64,000 nucleotides of DNA from Monarcha castaneiventris obscurior (GCA_026261815.1 JAMPIT010000300.1:682001-746000), one strand, 5' to 3'. Positions 45,026-58,900 are shown, counted from the stretch's first letter. The notes: generated from the letters alone by a model not told the origin. Made by a program: numbers and translations.

Positions 45026-47937
45026 TGAGCCTGTAACTAGTGCAATATGGGTTTGCCCAGAGTTCCCATGTGTTGGCTGTGAGCAGGGCCAAGTTGCACC
45101 AAACTGTGTTGTGTTTAAGTTAACTATTTCTGTAGTTCTTAGCCCCACTCTGGTTCCCTTTTTAGCAGAATTCCTCCCCAGACAGATGACTCTTTTATAC
45201 TCCCTCCATTTTTTGGTATGTAAAGCATGTCAAATCACATACTGTGTCATATACTGTCCTTAAAATAGAACAGGAGGGCAGGAAAAGAGCTCCTTTCCCT
45301 TCTGTTTCTGCACATGACCCCAGATCTCATATTGGGATGGATTTGGACCACCTAGGTCCTTGTCCCAGCTGTCCATAAGGCAGTGCCCAGCATCTCATCA
45401 CCCACATGGCAGGGAAACGCCCCTTTTCCTGCATGTGCAATGTGGCACCAGCTGGAGCCCTGCATGTCCTGGTGGCACAGAGTCACCCTGCCCACAGTGA
45501 CATTTTGGGGGCTCAGAGCTCAAAGTGCATTTTCTTTTGTTCTCAAGGGATCAGGTCTAGCTGGAAGAACTCAGAGTCTGTGTTGTCTCTTCTCTGCACA
45601 GAAAAACCTCAAATTCATGAAGGGAAAGGCACTGGGAATGTGCAAATGGCAAATTATGGACTTGCCGTCATACCTGCAGGCAGGAGATTCAGCCCTGCCT
45701 GGACTCAGGGGGAGCTTTAGGGTCTCTCTGCCCCTCCAAGATCTTCTGTGAAAAAGCCCTGTGGCCCTGACCTGCCTGGCCTGGCTCCTATTCCCCCAGG
45801 AGAGCAAGTGCTCCTGACTTTGTGTCTGGCTCCAGGCTTTTTTCCCTCTCCACCTCAGAAGGGTGTTGGCAGAGGGCAGGCAGTGAGTTTGGATGGGCTG
45901 CGAGGTGATGGAATGGACACGTGTGACCAAGGGGTCCCTGTGCAGATTCCGGGGCCGTATTCAGCTTTCTGCTGCTCTGCCGGCCCTGACTGGGCAGGTT
46001 TAGTCTCTCCTGTTCTTCCCTCGTGTTCCACAAGAGGCATCGAAAACTGGTGATGAGCAGAGAAATTGTATTAAGCCATGGCAGGATCAGGTGGCTTCCC
46101 AGGGACTCACTGGCAGGGGAGCTGGCCTGGAGCTTGCAAACTGCACTAATTCCTCTCTCTAAGGGATCTCAGCTCCTTGAAGCTTCGTCCCATCCCCAGG
46201 AGATAAAACAAACTTCTCTGGATGCCCCAGAGGAGGCCGTGGGAGCACAGCCCTGGGGAGGAATCCATCCCAGCAGGACAGGCCATGCAGGAACACGCTC
46301 ACCCCTGCCCAGAGACCTGGGCTCCCCTTGGTCCCACACAGGGACCTGGCAGAGCTCACTGCCGAGCAGGAGATGCTGTCCATGGCCCTGGTGGTCACTG
46401 GAAGAGGTGGGATAGCAACACCAGATACTCCCAGGCTGCTGTGCTGCCTTCAGCACTTACACTATTTATTTCTCCTGGTTCTCAGACATGGAGCTATTTT
46501 CATTTTTATCATCCCCAGGCCAATAAATACCCCTGCTCCTTGCCGGGGCAGCCAGCCTTTGTGCTTAGCCTTTCTCTCGTGTCTGTGTTTCCATCTCTGC
46601 TCTGGGAGGGGATGCAAAGCTCATCTTTCACTGCTGAGACTCAGCCCAGCAAGCAGCTCTTTCTAGAACTGCTGCCTGCACCAGCATCTCACCCTGCTGC
46701 AGCCTCTCTGCTCTGACAGGAGCTCCTGTCAGGCTTCCCACAGAGCTGGGAGGGTGCAGGTAGCGAGTGATAAACCAGGCTCGTTGTCTGATGCTCCTCA
46801 CACAAGAACACCTCTCCCTAACCCCTGTAATTCAGGGTCCTGGTTACGATTTAGCAGAAGGTGCTCTGTGGCTTTTCAGGGAAGGAGAAAGTACCTGGGG
46901 CTGCAGGAACCCTGCCAGGACTGCTCTGGGCACCCAGCACCAGTAAGGATGGCCACGATCATTGGCCCTTTCCAATGGCCATGGACACAGAAGCAAACTC
47001 ACATGAAGAGTAGTAACCTAGTGGGCTGAAGAAGGCTTTGGACGATTTTGGGGCTACAAAACCATTCTGGCACCACGAATGAACTCTCTGGATGCTCCAA
47101 GTTCACATTTTGGGACAGTGCCACAACCCACATCACCTGAGTTCCAGGGCTGTGGGACCCTTTCTCCACCAGGGATACTTTTCTACCATGAGGTTTCTAA
47201 GGGATGCCAAGGCTGTTGCCTTCTGTGCCCATCCCTCAGAGAAAGTCATTATCCCTGATCTTTTAGGCTCCAGTAAATATACACACTATGGAAACCTGGT
47301 AAGGATAAAGGTGTTGGTGTCACCCAGCTGGCCAAATATCTTTGTTTTCTACCTGATCCAGGCTGAGTGCTGGGGATAGGGATGCAGAGTCTCTCCACCT
47401 GCCCCGTCTGAAGCCCAGTGCTGGGGCAGAAATGACCCAGCTGCCCCTGTCCTGGCTGGTATCTCCCTGGTGGCTGCTGCACTGCTCTCGGGCCTTCAGC
47501 AGCAAAACTTCCATCCTCTGCTCATTGTTGCTGGTTTTTTTCAGGTTTTATCAGAGCTCCCCTCCCAGGTGAAGGCAGAGCTAAGGGAGGGATTGCAGTG
47601 ACCGGAGCACACAGAGCACCAACAGCCCGCACGTCCGGAACAGGCCAGTGGTTGGAAAGGGTGGGCAACAGGATGAGGAAATTCTGATTTGTACCAAAAT
47701 CTCCATGTCCTGTCTCCATAGTCCAGCTCATGCCATGATTGCAAAAACCCACAGCTGTGTGAAGTGTCTCCAACATGAGTCATTCATGGCAGCTCTGTCC
47801 TGCACCGAGCACATGAGGCACAGGTCTCTGCTAGGAAAGAAAATTTCCCTTCACAGCTTTTTAGACCTTTTAAATGTTTGTTGTGATTGCTGTACTAATT
47901 AAATTCAGCTGTTGCAGGTAATATAACTCCTGACAGC
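45026..47937. other. Unannotated stretch, nothing recognised
   Basis: Unique sequence without repeats that I recognise. The GC-rich middle (45380-46720) is full of overlapping open frames on both strands with no splice or domain support. Confidence 0.5.
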
Positions 47938-47958
47938 TTTTTTTTTTTTTTTTTTTTT
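47938..47958. repeat. Poly(T) run
   Basis: Twenty-one T in a row. On the minus strand it would be a poly(A) run, but no poly(A) signal or gene-like sequence lies next to it and no target duplication is visible, so a processed retrocopy is not supported. Confidence 0.85.
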
Positions 47959-48609
47959 AAGTTATTTTCTCCCTGTTAGAGGGCAAGTGAGCAGCACTTA
48001 AAGGTATATGGTCCGTCCACTGGGATGGCTGCTGGCAGAAACGCAGAGCTTTGATTGAGCTCTGAAATCATGGCTTTAAACTGTGCCAGTTTGCCTTTGC
48101 CCCAAATGGGGAGGGATGCAGCCACAGGGCTCTGATGGGAGGGCACAGCCCACCATCTGCCTGGATTGCTCCTTTGAGTCTGAGAGACTGGACAGCCAGT
48201 GCGTGAGGTGGGAAGGGACAGTGTCCATCTGCTGAGCCCTTCTTTGTGTCTTTCTGGACCTTGGCACCATCAGCTCTGCAGTTGCTGAAGCAGGCTGTGC
48301 ACAGCAGAGCTCCCCTGCCACCTCCTCTCCTTCAGAGGGGTTATCCAACATCTAAACCTTCAGCAACGTGGTTCAGATTTGCTGGCAAATTGTGCAGATG
48401 AAAAGGCAGTGTCTTACAAGAAAACTGCATTTTTGTGGTCTTGTTCCGATGCTGTGCTGCGCCGTGTGTGGGGTTCAGGGCTTCCCGGCGCTCACCTTTC
48501 AGGTTGTCAAGGAGAATTTCTGCTTGTCAAAAATGATTCGAAACGCCCTCCCTGTGTGTCCTCCAATGTTTTGAATTTTAAAGAGTAGCCCCGGGGCAGT
48601 ATATTTAAA

Positions 48610-49090
48610 ACATGATCTCAGGGAAACTGGTTCATTGCATTTGGAAGCCTAAAGAGCGAGAATGACAACGATAAATAGACATTAGGGTTTGCGGAGTCAC
48701 ACCGAGGTCAGGCGCTCCCCTTCCCGCGCCCTCCCCGCCCCATCCCCCATGATTTGGCAAGTATTGCATTTCCTCATTCAAACCCCAGCCTGTTTCTTTG
48801 TGCTATATAGTGCTCATCCCGCCGGCCCTTTCCGCAGGCACGGGATGCTCCCGGTGCAGGAGGCCGGGGAACCGGGGCCCGGCTGGCCCGAGCTGGGCAC
48901 GGGGCTGGATTTACCCATCTGCACAAACCCCTTGATCTTCAGAGAGCTGGAGCACCTGCAAATCCCATCGCTGCCCCTGGGACCTGCGAGCGCTCCACAG
49001 CCTTTGAAAAAACCACCCCAGCGCGTTAGAGACTCGAGATTGGGATGATAGTGGGTGATTGAGTTATTGCAACTTAATGAGCTGCTGCTC
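48610..49090. promoter_or_regulatory. CpG-rich patch within conserved-element-like sequence
   Basis: By hand count about 17 CpG occur between 48691 and 48902, in two GC-rich halves separated by an A/T-rich stretch with a TATATA motif at 48804-48809. The flanks are repeat-free, with GATAAATAGACATTAGG on the left and GTTATTGCAACTTAATGAGCTG on the right. The layout would suit an enhancer or a cryptic promoter. No exon, initiator or transcript evidence is available. Confidence 0.25.
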
Positions 49091-52000
49091 ATCTGCCAAG
49101 CCACAGCAGCCCCGTGTGTGTGCATGCACGCACGCTCCCATTCATCCCAGCCCTAGGATCTGAGCTAGAAGAGTTCCTGTGGATTTGCACTGGTTTGGCA
49201 GCGCTCCTGAGGCCAGTTACCAGGCACTGCTGATGCGCCTTAGCCAGTGCAGTTCAGAGCACTCAAGTTTGAACATCTCCCCTCGAAACACAGACAGGTA
49301 TTTTGTGCTCCCAGAGCCCAGACAGGGGGATGGGGAGTGGATGCAGCTCCTTTATTTATTAGGTAATCTGGCTCCTGGTTCATTCTGAGTTTTGGAGCAC
49401 AACAGTGAGTTTGGAGAGATGCAGAGTTCCTCTGGAAATGTGAGTGGAGCTACATTTGCATTTAGCAAAGTGCAAAACCATCCTAGCAAATGCCACTGGG
49501 TATTTGAATGGCCATGAAGTGCAACCTCCAGGCTTCCTTCAGGTGCTCCCGAAGTCTAGGTTTGCCCTCAGGGTGTTAATTACACTAATGAAGAGTGGAA
49601 GGACTTTTGTGAGAGTTGGTCCTGGCTCCTTATTCCGATTTTCCTTCAATATGGCTCTTGGCTTTTGGTTTAAGCCCTTCCAGTAGTGAAACAGGAAGAA
49701 AAAAAAGCCTTCTGGACTCACTTTCAGGTCCCTGCAGTGCTTGGCTCTCCACAGAGGTCTGTGATTGAACCATCACCCAAAAGTCAGGGATGGCAGAACC
49801 TATCTGGGTGATAAGCCATCAGTTTGTCCTGTGCTTCAAAGAAGCCTTCTGTGCTCTGGAGAGGCCAAATAATATTTTTTCCCCATAATTTTTTTAACTG
49901 TGGGCACCTTTGCAAATGACTGTTCTGGCTGGGATGGAGCCCCCGAGTGCCAGAACGCCACGGGAAGAGGCTGCTCTGTGATACTGCCAGCCTGAGGAGG
50001 AGGAGGAAGCGCTGGAAATCCCCTAAGCACGCCTGTTTTCTCGAGACTCCCAACTCAATTTTGCAAACTCAGAAGATTTTATATAACTTGGTTTAGTCAG
50101 TTTAGAGGTTTAAGGCACTTGGCTACGCATCTGGATTGCATCTTGGGGGTGGGTTATCCAAAAAAGAGCTCAGGCAGAGCAGTTGGAAATTCAGCCATCG
50201 CTAGCAAAACCAAAGGAAAACAAGAGCATGGGAAGGGAGTTTCTTCATTGCTGTTTGGTGTGCTGGACTCTGGATTTAAACCCATCATCTGTCTCAGGAC
50301 TTGTGTGAGACATCAGGTAGTGGAGGAAAGGCAGGGAGTACTTCAGGCAGCTGGATGTGCCACAGGCCACTGTCATCTAACCTGCCACCCTGGCTTGTGC
50401 CAGTGAAGGGACCTTAAACACCCTCTCCAGTGAGCTGTCTGTGCCACCCGAGGGTCTTTAGAGCAAGAAAAACAAATTGATGTATAATTCCTGAATGTGC
50501 AAATAACTCTGCCATCAGAGCTGCAAACAGAACAAGCACAGCTTCCTGCCATGGTGGTTTCTGCACCAGCGCCCAAGGGCTCCATTCAGGCTTTCCAGCC
50601 TGCAAATCTTGGCCTTAAAAAGCCCCGAAATGAAATGTTTCAAGTTGAAAAGTCCAAGTCGGTTCAAAATAGAAACAAAGAAAGTTAATTTTAAGAGCCC
50701 TTTAATTTTCAGCCCATAAAAGCCAAGGAAGTTGTGTATTGATGAGACAGTGCCTCAAGACAATTGAAACCCAGCTCAGCACCCTGCTGGGGTGTTGACT
50801 ATCCTTAGGTCTTGCTGTCTTCAAGAGCTGATACAGATCAGCACCTCCAAGGTCTGAACCTTTAACCATTTGCCATGTTTTGCCTCACAGGCAGCTGCAC
50901 TTCAGTGGTGGGTGAAACGATTCCTCTTTGTCTGAAAGGGCAAATTCTTCCCTTTAGATGTTTGTGCTCACCTCCCATTAACTTTGGTATGAGCTGAGCT
51001 CATGCTTCCAAGAGCAAAATTTGGCTTATAATTTCTGCATGCTTGGGGTTCCTCTGGGTACCATATAAATGTAAGATACTGTGATTCAGTGCTAAAGAGC
51101 AGAGAAAACGCAAACCCCCAGGAGGCACCGTCAGAGAAAACCATACAGAACTTTTGTCGAAAACAAAAAAAGAAAAAAAGGAGAAAGATTAAGAAAAACA
51201 ATTGAGTTTCATTCCAGAGGTGATTTCACTGCAAGCCAAGGATGAGAGCGCACATCTCTTCTGTGATCACTTTCCTGACTCTGGTGTGTTCTGGGCCATC
51301 GGATCAGGTGCAGTTTGGGAGCATTATTGAAAACGTCTTACCTCCTATATTTTCTGGGTTTTAATCAAACTCACTGCGCTGCCAGAGGTGTTTCATTTAC
51401 CAGGAGAGGGGTCAGCGAGGCAGCCCTGAGCAGCAGGAAATAGCAAATGCAGAACAGTTCCTCCATACTTGGAAGCTCTCCGAGGGCAAGCAGTGTTTGG
51501 ATGTTCATTATTGCCTCCCCTGCACCCGCACAAATCAGGGGCACCCTGCTGTCTCCCGTGGGGGGCAGCTGGGGCATGGGGGGCAGTCAAAGGTTGCTGG
51601 GTTTGGGAATTTTGGTTATTGTCCTCTGATTTCACCAACCAGCTCTGTGCCAGTGAAAAGAGCTAACAATGCATGTATTTTATAATCCTGTTTTCTATCT
51701 GCTGCCATTTTAGAGTTTCTTGGCTTATTACAACTGTCATAAAATTACTTTATTATATTTTCCCATCTGTTACATTTCCCCTCTTTACAGGGGGACATTG
51801 CATGATGCACATGGGCTAATTTAGCTTTAAAGTTATTGTATGACTGTTGTTTATGGAAAACGAATGCTGTATTTGTGGAACAACACGTGACTTCTCCGTA
51901 GCACCAAGGAGAATGCCTGAAGTCAGTAAACCCAAATGTCAGCAAATGGACAGAGCTGCCCCCTCCTCTCCTACCCCAGCCCTTTGCCTTCCTTTGGGAT

Positions 52001-52787
52001 CTCATCTACCTAAGCTGGAGCTGCAATTGCTCAGTACTTTAGTGATCCCCTCTGCATTCCCAGCTCAGCTGAGGGATTGATTCTCCCCTGGAGCAGTGCA
52101 CAGCCTTTGGTGGTGAAGCCATTCCAGCTCTGGGTGCAGACTCAGCCTTAGAAGTGACTTCATACACACACACACATGAAAACATGATTAGCCAGGTGGA
52201 TCCACTCTTCCTACCTTGCCTTTTATCTGTTGTCTTTGCTTCTTCTGTTCAGCTTCGTCAAAGCCTCTTGGTTTGACCCTTCTTTCTCATAGCAAGTGTC
52301 TATTGGGAAGTGTGAGCTGCCCACAATGTTCTGCTCCCACCACAAAAACTGGGCTGTGCCACCACAGTCTGGGTAGCAGGCAGGCCTGGGGATGCTCTGA
52401 GCACTCACTGGGGCTTTAACAAGGCTTTCTGAAACTCCTTCTCTGTTTTTTTTGCTTTTTCACCCCCACTTTTTATTGCAATTTGCACTGCCACTGATGG
52501 CACCATCAGCCCATGTTTTTCAATATTTATGAGATGTATATTAAAGACTTGGCACTGTTAAATTATGCATTTTATTAGATGAAATTGAGTGTCTGAACTG
52601 GGGATTTGGTGATTCCAAGGGGTTTCTGAATACACAAATTCTTGTTTTAAGAAAAAAAATTAGACAGTAACATTTCAGAGTCCCATTTATGTAAAATCCA
52701 CCCCCTTCTTCCCTTCACCTCTCCTTCCTGCCCCCGGGTGTAATAGATTATACTTTTTAAACATAGTTTTATTTACAAGAGAGGAAA
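49091..52787. other. Unannotated stretch, nothing recognised
   Basis: Unique, moderately A/T-rich sequence with no supported gene or transposon. A short CA run lies at 52163-52176. The A/G-rich block at 51162-51200 is a simple low-complexity patch. Confidence 0.5.
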
Positions 52788-52881
52788 CTACTCTACTCTA
52801 CTCTACTCTACTCTACTCTACTCTACTCTACTCTACTCTACTCTACTCTACTCTACTCTACTCTACTCTACTCTACTCTAC
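52788..52881. repeat. Perfect (CTACT)n pentanucleotide microsatellite
   Basis: Ninety-four bases of uninterrupted CTACT units, almost 19 copies, without a single substitution. The right flank (CACTCTAAAGAGTGGGC) contains a further ACTCT and its inverted form. Perfect identity over this length implies an actively mutating locus, and the true length may be longer or shorter than assembled. Confidence 0.99.
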
Positions 52882-55445
52882 CACTCTAAAGAGTGGGCAA
52901 AGGGAGACCATTCCCATGAATACCTTTGGTGTGGGATTCAATACCTGACTGCAAAATGCAGGGATGATGCTGTTGGCTGTGCTTTGATCACAGCTAACTG
53001 GGAGGTCTGGGAGCATTTTCAGTCTCTACAGCTACCCAAGAGATTGATGGCAACAGATTCAGAAAAGGAACTCCAGGTTTCCCATTTCGAATAATTTTCA
53101 TCTGTTGATTGTGGTAAAGAGGTTAAAGCCAAAACAGGGGATGTGTCGAGATTACACCTGACCAGGGCAGCTCCAGGTGCCTCTGGGTTGCCTCTGCCTT
53201 TCCCTGGCAGTAGGTGCCTCTCTGGTGGGTGCTGTCCTGCAGCTTGAGGAAAGGGAATGAACAACTACACACGAAACCGTGGCTTGTGCTGGAATTTAGC
53301 TTGATGGAGACCTCAGACTGAACTGGCAAGTGGGTTTTGTTTGAACCCTGCAGCCCCTATGCTCAATTCTTTATTAACTTTTTCAATATGTTCTATTGCA
53401 GTCAGGCAACAATATGGGAGCTATCTTGTAGCTAATTTAACACCTGTAAATTCCCAGGGCTGGTAATGAAACCTTGCATAGGCTAGTGGGTGAAGCATTT
53501 GCTTCATATATCATAGGTCATTAGTTTGGTATTTGTTAACACTGTAGCTTTTATTAAATTTTTTCCAGCCTTTTTTGCATCAGTGTGCTTACAGCCTGAT
53601 TAATTCTTCTGCTTCTCAAAGCTAAATAGGAAAAATGAGTATTACCTGACCCAGAACATTGGGGCTAAATTCTTTGTTGAAATCTTGAATTAGCCTGCTA
53701 GAAATTATACTTCCAAAGCTCCTCACCCATTCAGGGATAAGCAGATTGGGAAGCAGTGTGAGAAAGGGGAAAGAGGAGATGAGCTCCTTGCAGCAAGGAG
53801 CAATGGCTTTGGGTAAACCTGTGTGCCTCCCAACATTTAAATTAATCTTTGTGGCATATTCAACAACTTGACACCTCTCTACTACCTTGGATATATTTCT
53901 ATTTCCTGGCTTGCCCATTTTTGCTTGCTTTTTGTTAAGGTAGTTTACAGTTTTGGACTATTTGGAGGCAATCCTCAGGAGAGAGAAAATGATGAAGAGG
54001 AGGCATAACCCAGCACAACCAAACCAAATAATCTGCCAGTAAGAGATGTCCTCCCTCAAGGTCCTTGGACATGCTGTGTGGTGCTGGAAGGGGTCTGAAA
54101 GCCCCTGATTTGGGGATGGTGTCTGGCAGTGATCCCTTTTCTCAGGCTGGCTGGTCACAGCCACACGAAGCGGTCCTTCCCTGCCCTGGGCAGGCTGTGT
54201 CATCCCTGCTGCACTGCCTGTGCTAAAACAGCTGACACAGGCAGCTCCGAGCCCCGCACCTGCTTTTTCTGGATATTTTGTATCTAAACCGACCCCTTCT
54301 CAACCCTATCATGGGCTGGGTCCACCATAGTAGCCAACTTTTCGAAACACGACCAGCACAAAGCAACGTTATAACGAAACCAAGCAGCTTCTGAAGATGA
54401 AATCACAGGGATCCTGCATCCAAGTGGGATGCTGTAGTTCCTGGGAAGCGCTGAGCATGTGCTTCTTCACCTGGACAGATGCTGGCATGGATGCTGTTTA
54501 TCAAAATACCAACTCATTGAAGCACAGCTGGCAGTGCTGTCAGGAGCATTGAATGAAGCACTGCTGCTTCCAGACTGCCGTGGTCTCACCAGAGAAGGGA
54601 AATCAGTGGGCTCAGAATGAGCCCTGGACACAAAACTCACCCAGCAGTGTCTGACTCTCTCAAGAACCTGCAGCCAGCACTGCCCCACCATCACAGACCT
54701 TCCAGAGCAGCACCTGCCACTCCAGCCATCCTGGAGGGATTCTGGACTCTGCATTTCACAGTTGGTGCCACTTGTCACAGCTCCCTGCCCGGAACCTGCC
54801 AATAGTGATCCTGGTTATCACCAGAGAGGAGAGATTCTGGATGCATTCCTGAGACTCCCTGTTAATTTAATCTAAAATAAGCTGTGCTTTTTATTAACAT
54901 ATTTATGCTGCAGCATTTTATACAATATTGGGTTCTTCGTAAGGCATGCATGCTGGTTTTCACTCATATCCGTGTCAGCCTCAGAGCTGGCTGAGTGATG
55001 CAATTCATTAATTCACAACTTAAATGTCCTTCTCATTCTACAGCATTTACTACAAAGCTTATTAGAGTGTGTTTTGTACTTCACTCACTGTACTATCAAG
55101 CAACCACATAGTTATATTCCACAGGAATATTCAGCCTGCAGAGTAAGACAAACACCCCCTGAGGCACACATCTCTTTTAGACAAAGGAAAAGATAATTGT
55201 TAGCAAGTCAGAGGTGGTCCAAAGTCATCAGCAGCTTCTGTCTGTATTCTGAATAATGTAAATATGATTTGCCATAGCTCATACACACAGATAATGTCAG
55301 ACAATTCATCTGTGCTCAAATAATAAGCATCATTTGAGGAACAGGACCCCCTTTCATTCTAAATAGCAGTAAAGCCTGAGAAGGGCTCAGCTTTTCAGTG
55401 ATGGAGCTACTGCACCCATGGGCTTTGGAAGAGCTGCCCTGAGAG
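52882..55445. other. Unannotated stretch; A/T-rich part may be regulatory
   Basis: No supported gene or transposon. Segments 53340-53640 and 54840-55340 are A/T-rich, unique and low in CpG. Open frames at 53019-53329, 53622-53918 and 54467-54802 on the minus strand have no features. Confidence 0.45.
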
Positions 55446-55503
55446 CCCCTGTGCCAATGCCACCCCCTGTGCCAATGTCACTCCCCTGTGCCAATGCCAC
55501 CCA
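55446..55503. repeat. 18/19-bp tandem repeat, three copies
   Basis: The unit CCCCTGTGCCAATGCCAC is repeated three times, the middle copy reading ...ATGTCACT with one extra base. Confidence 0.88.
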
Positions 55504-55700
55504 TGCTGGGGCCAGATGTGTCGGTGGTTGCATCAGCAGCTTCAGCAACCTCCATTGTTGCAGGCACTGACACCATGATCCAGACTCCAGCTGCAGAAGG
55601 GAAGTTTGAGTGTCCAGGCGTGTCCTGCCCTGCCCTCAGTGGGGCATGGGAAGGGCAGAAGCAAGAGGGGTGTGTGTATGTGTGTTTGTACGGGCATGTG
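55504..55700. other. Short spacer before CR1, nothing recognised
   Basis: Unique sequence with a small TGTGTGTATGTGTGTTTGT patch near 55670. It joins directly to the CR1 fragment. Confidence 0.4.
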
Positions 55701-55939
55701 CCAGGGGAGGCTCAGGGTGGACATCAGCAGGAATTTCTCCATGGAAAGGGTGCTCAGGCCTTGGCAGGGGTTGCCCAGGGAGGTTTGGAGCCCCCATCCC
55801 TGGAGGTGCCCAAGGAAGGGCTGAAGGTGTCACTCAGTGCTCTGGGCTGGGGACAAGGTGGGGATCAGGGACAGCTTGGACTCGATGGGCTGGGAGGGCT
55901 TTTCCCACCCTAATGACTCTGTGATTCAATGATTCCATG
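55701..55939 (+). mobile_element. CR1 LINE, 3' fragment (plus strand)
   Basis: The copy opens with CCAGGGGAGGCTCAGGGTGGACATCAGCAGGAATTTCTCC, passes through GGTTGCCCAGGGAGGTTTGGAGCCCCC (the ORF2 C-terminus) and GACAGCTTGGACTCGATGGGCTGGGAGGGC, and ends in the tail CTCTGTGATTCAATGATTCCATG. It is closest to the minus-strand copy at 29.3 kb. Minor deletions break the frame. The tail merges into a TGTGTATGTGTATG stretch at 55942-55963. Confidence 0.92.
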
Positions 55940-58900
55940 TGTACATGTGTGTGTATGTGTATGAACACACCCAGCCCAGGTGGCCCAGAAACACCAGTGG
56001 AGAACCAGAAACACCAACCAAAGAACAAGTGGACACTCTCCCTCTGAGCTGTGCACAGAGCAGCCCCAAGAGCCCAGGACTCCCCTGCTGTGGCAGCCCC
56101 AGGCCCAGGTGCCAGGCAAGGCCCACGGCCACGTGCTGGGGAGGAGAAGGATCAACTGCAATCCTGCCCGGCCGTGAGCACATCTCACTTTGCCAGGGTG
56201 CCATTCCCCATTCTCCCAGCCCTTCCCACTGCTGCCACGTGAGGAAAGGATGCTGGATCCAGCACTGGTTAGAACCGAGATTATTAACTTGACCAGCACG
56301 TGCCAACTCACCCCTAGGGCACCAAGACCAGGCTCTTCCAACCACAGCCACAGTGAATGGTTTTTTGAGGTTCCTTTTAATTGAGGAATTGAATGGTTTT
56401 AATTTAACAAAACCTTGGTTTTGTTGCAATTTCCCCATATGTGTTTTAAAAAGGCCTGAAATGATGCAGGCCAGCCCTGCCACCTCTCCATCGGCAGAGC
56501 CAGTGCTGTGCCAGGGCTGGCCCAAGCATCTCTCTGGATTCAGACAGTGCCTCCCCCTGCAATGCTTTGATGTGCACTTTTCAAAGCATTTAAACCGAGA
56601 TAGAAAACTCATATTTGACAGTGTTTCTGTCTGTTTGATTGAACTTCTCAAGTCTCTCCATTTCTCTTCAGACGTAGAGAGCCCGTGAGCAAAAAGCCAA
56701 GCTTTTTCCACAGCTTATGTTCTTGTAAAAACAGCTCCAAGTACACACATTCTGCTCCTCGCTCCAGTTGGGCTCTGCATGCCAAGTCAAGTATTTATTT
56801 TCATTACTTTTGAGACCACCAAAATTAATGTATCTTTCAGACAGGAAGAATTTTATTTATTATGGTGGATTTGAATCCAAGAGATGAAAGAAGAGCACCG
56901 TGCATCTCGAAAGCAACCGAGCCTGGGAGCGGTAGGAGATGGCCAGACCTGAGCTCCCCTCCCTCTCTGGCAGCAGCCCCCACCAGCCCTGATGTGTTTC
57001 CATACAGATGGACCACAGCTCCATGAAACCCTCCAAAACAACACTGTAAATCCTGCCAGTTACAGTAGCAAGGGCAAGTGTCAATGCTTTCATGAATTCC
57101 CCATTTTCCTGAGTCTCCGGTGTAGCTGCCAGTTGATGGCAGAGGTTGGGTGGGGCGCAAAGCTTCTGGAGGGAATCTGCTCATCCCTGGGGAGCATCAT
57201 CCAGAGAGAAAACAGATTCATTTTTCCCTTATTCATGTGCTGATCTCTGAACTCTACACCACGAGCCTTTCCCCTGAGCTGATGTGAAATTAGGTGAAAT
57301 GGCCAAGCAAAGCTTTGTCTTCATGCTGCTGCTACAGCCCCATCAGTTGTTTCCTTAGATAAGCTCCAGTCAAACTGCTTAAACTGGGATTTCAGCATCA
57401 GTCTGTGGTGCTGAAGGAGGACACTGAAGCACCATGGCTCAGCTTTTGGCATGAATTCAAATCCTGTTGTTGTGATGGACCTGAACGTGTGTTTCAGGTT
57501 ATCTCCAGCCCAACCTGCTCTGCCCACCCCGGGCTGTCCTGGGGCCTGAGTGTCCCTCCAGGCTGGCTGCAGCTGGGAGGACACAGCCTGGGTGCTCCCT
57601 TTGTGTCAGGCTGTGCTTGCAAGAGGAATCCATCACTGTTGACTTGGGATGGATTGCTGTGCTTTAGAGAAACGAATTATAAAAAACACAGACAAAACTT
57701 GGGCTTGCTCAAGCATTTCAGACAAGAGCTTGGACACAAATTGGCCTTTATGCAGTAAGAGAAATCCCCAGTGAAAATGAGAAACTCCTCAGCTCATGGA
57801 AATACAGATACTTTGAGGATCCTGGTCCCAGGGCTGTCTTTTCATCTCCACCCTCCTTTTATTTCAACACTTTGATGTGCTCTGCCAATGGCACTGCCCC
57901 AGAGTTCTTCTCCTGGGAGCTTCCCCTCCTGCTGCTCACAGAGTGATCTCACCTGTATTGCGCAGGTGTTGTCTACTATTTTTTGCTGTTTGTGACAGCA
58001 TTGTCCTTTGTGCTCTCCTTCTCAAACCCACCCCAGCACCGCAGCACTGGAACTGCTAGGTGTAAAAGAGCTGGAAGCTGTGTCCTTGGACCCAGCACTG
58101 TGCTCTGCAGTGCATCTTCATCAGGAAATCCAGACCCAGCAGGATTTTGCATATATGACTTGTTTTCCTATGGATCCCATCATGAGCTTCTTTGAAAGTG
58201 TAGAAATGAAATCTTAGCTTGTTGAAGGAAAAAAATGCTGCTTCTGTTCCTTTCCAATGTGGCTGGAGTTTCACCAAAACATTGACAAAGTAATTTTGCC
58301 CATGAGGAAGAAAATGGATTACAGCTCTGCAACAACCTCAGAAAACATCACTTCTAGATCAGAGCCAGTCACAAGATGGATTGGGCTGGTCATCAACAGT
58401 GGTAATTTTTAGGTAAAAATATCCTACTGAGAACCCTCATTAATACCACTTCCACACAGGGAGGCAACTGGGTTGTGTCACTGAGATGAGAGGAAACCAT
58501 GGTGGGACTGAGAGGAGGACAAAAATCCATGAGAAATCAGACTGGGAAGTTCAACATCTCATACAACAACTTGCTGCTGCTTCCATGAAACTCAGCGAAG
58601 CTTCAGACAAGCCCTAAATGTGCTAACAAGGCACCTGGTCCCAGATGTCCTGCTTGAAATAATGTCAGCTTGGAAGTCCTCAAGACAGAGCATCAGATCC
58701 CTCCCAGGCTGTATTTGACATGATTTCTCATTGCAAAGCTGTCTGGGGAACTGGGATGTTTAGTTGCTTTCATCATCTCTGATAAAGCCTCAAGCCTGGT
58801 CCCAGTTCTTTAAGAGAGCAAAGAAAAAAAGCAACGTATTAGACACCCAGTAAAGGAGAATTTGTAGTATCTGCAGTTAGTTTGAATTCAACTTAATTGT

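Noticed and set aside
47938..47958. Poly(T) run as a possible minus-strand processed pseudogene tail
   Set aside because: No poly(A) signal, coding relic or target-site duplication next to it.
57405..57758. 117-codon frame that reads like protein at both ends
   Set aside because: No splice or family support, and an opposite-strand frame is also open over part of it.
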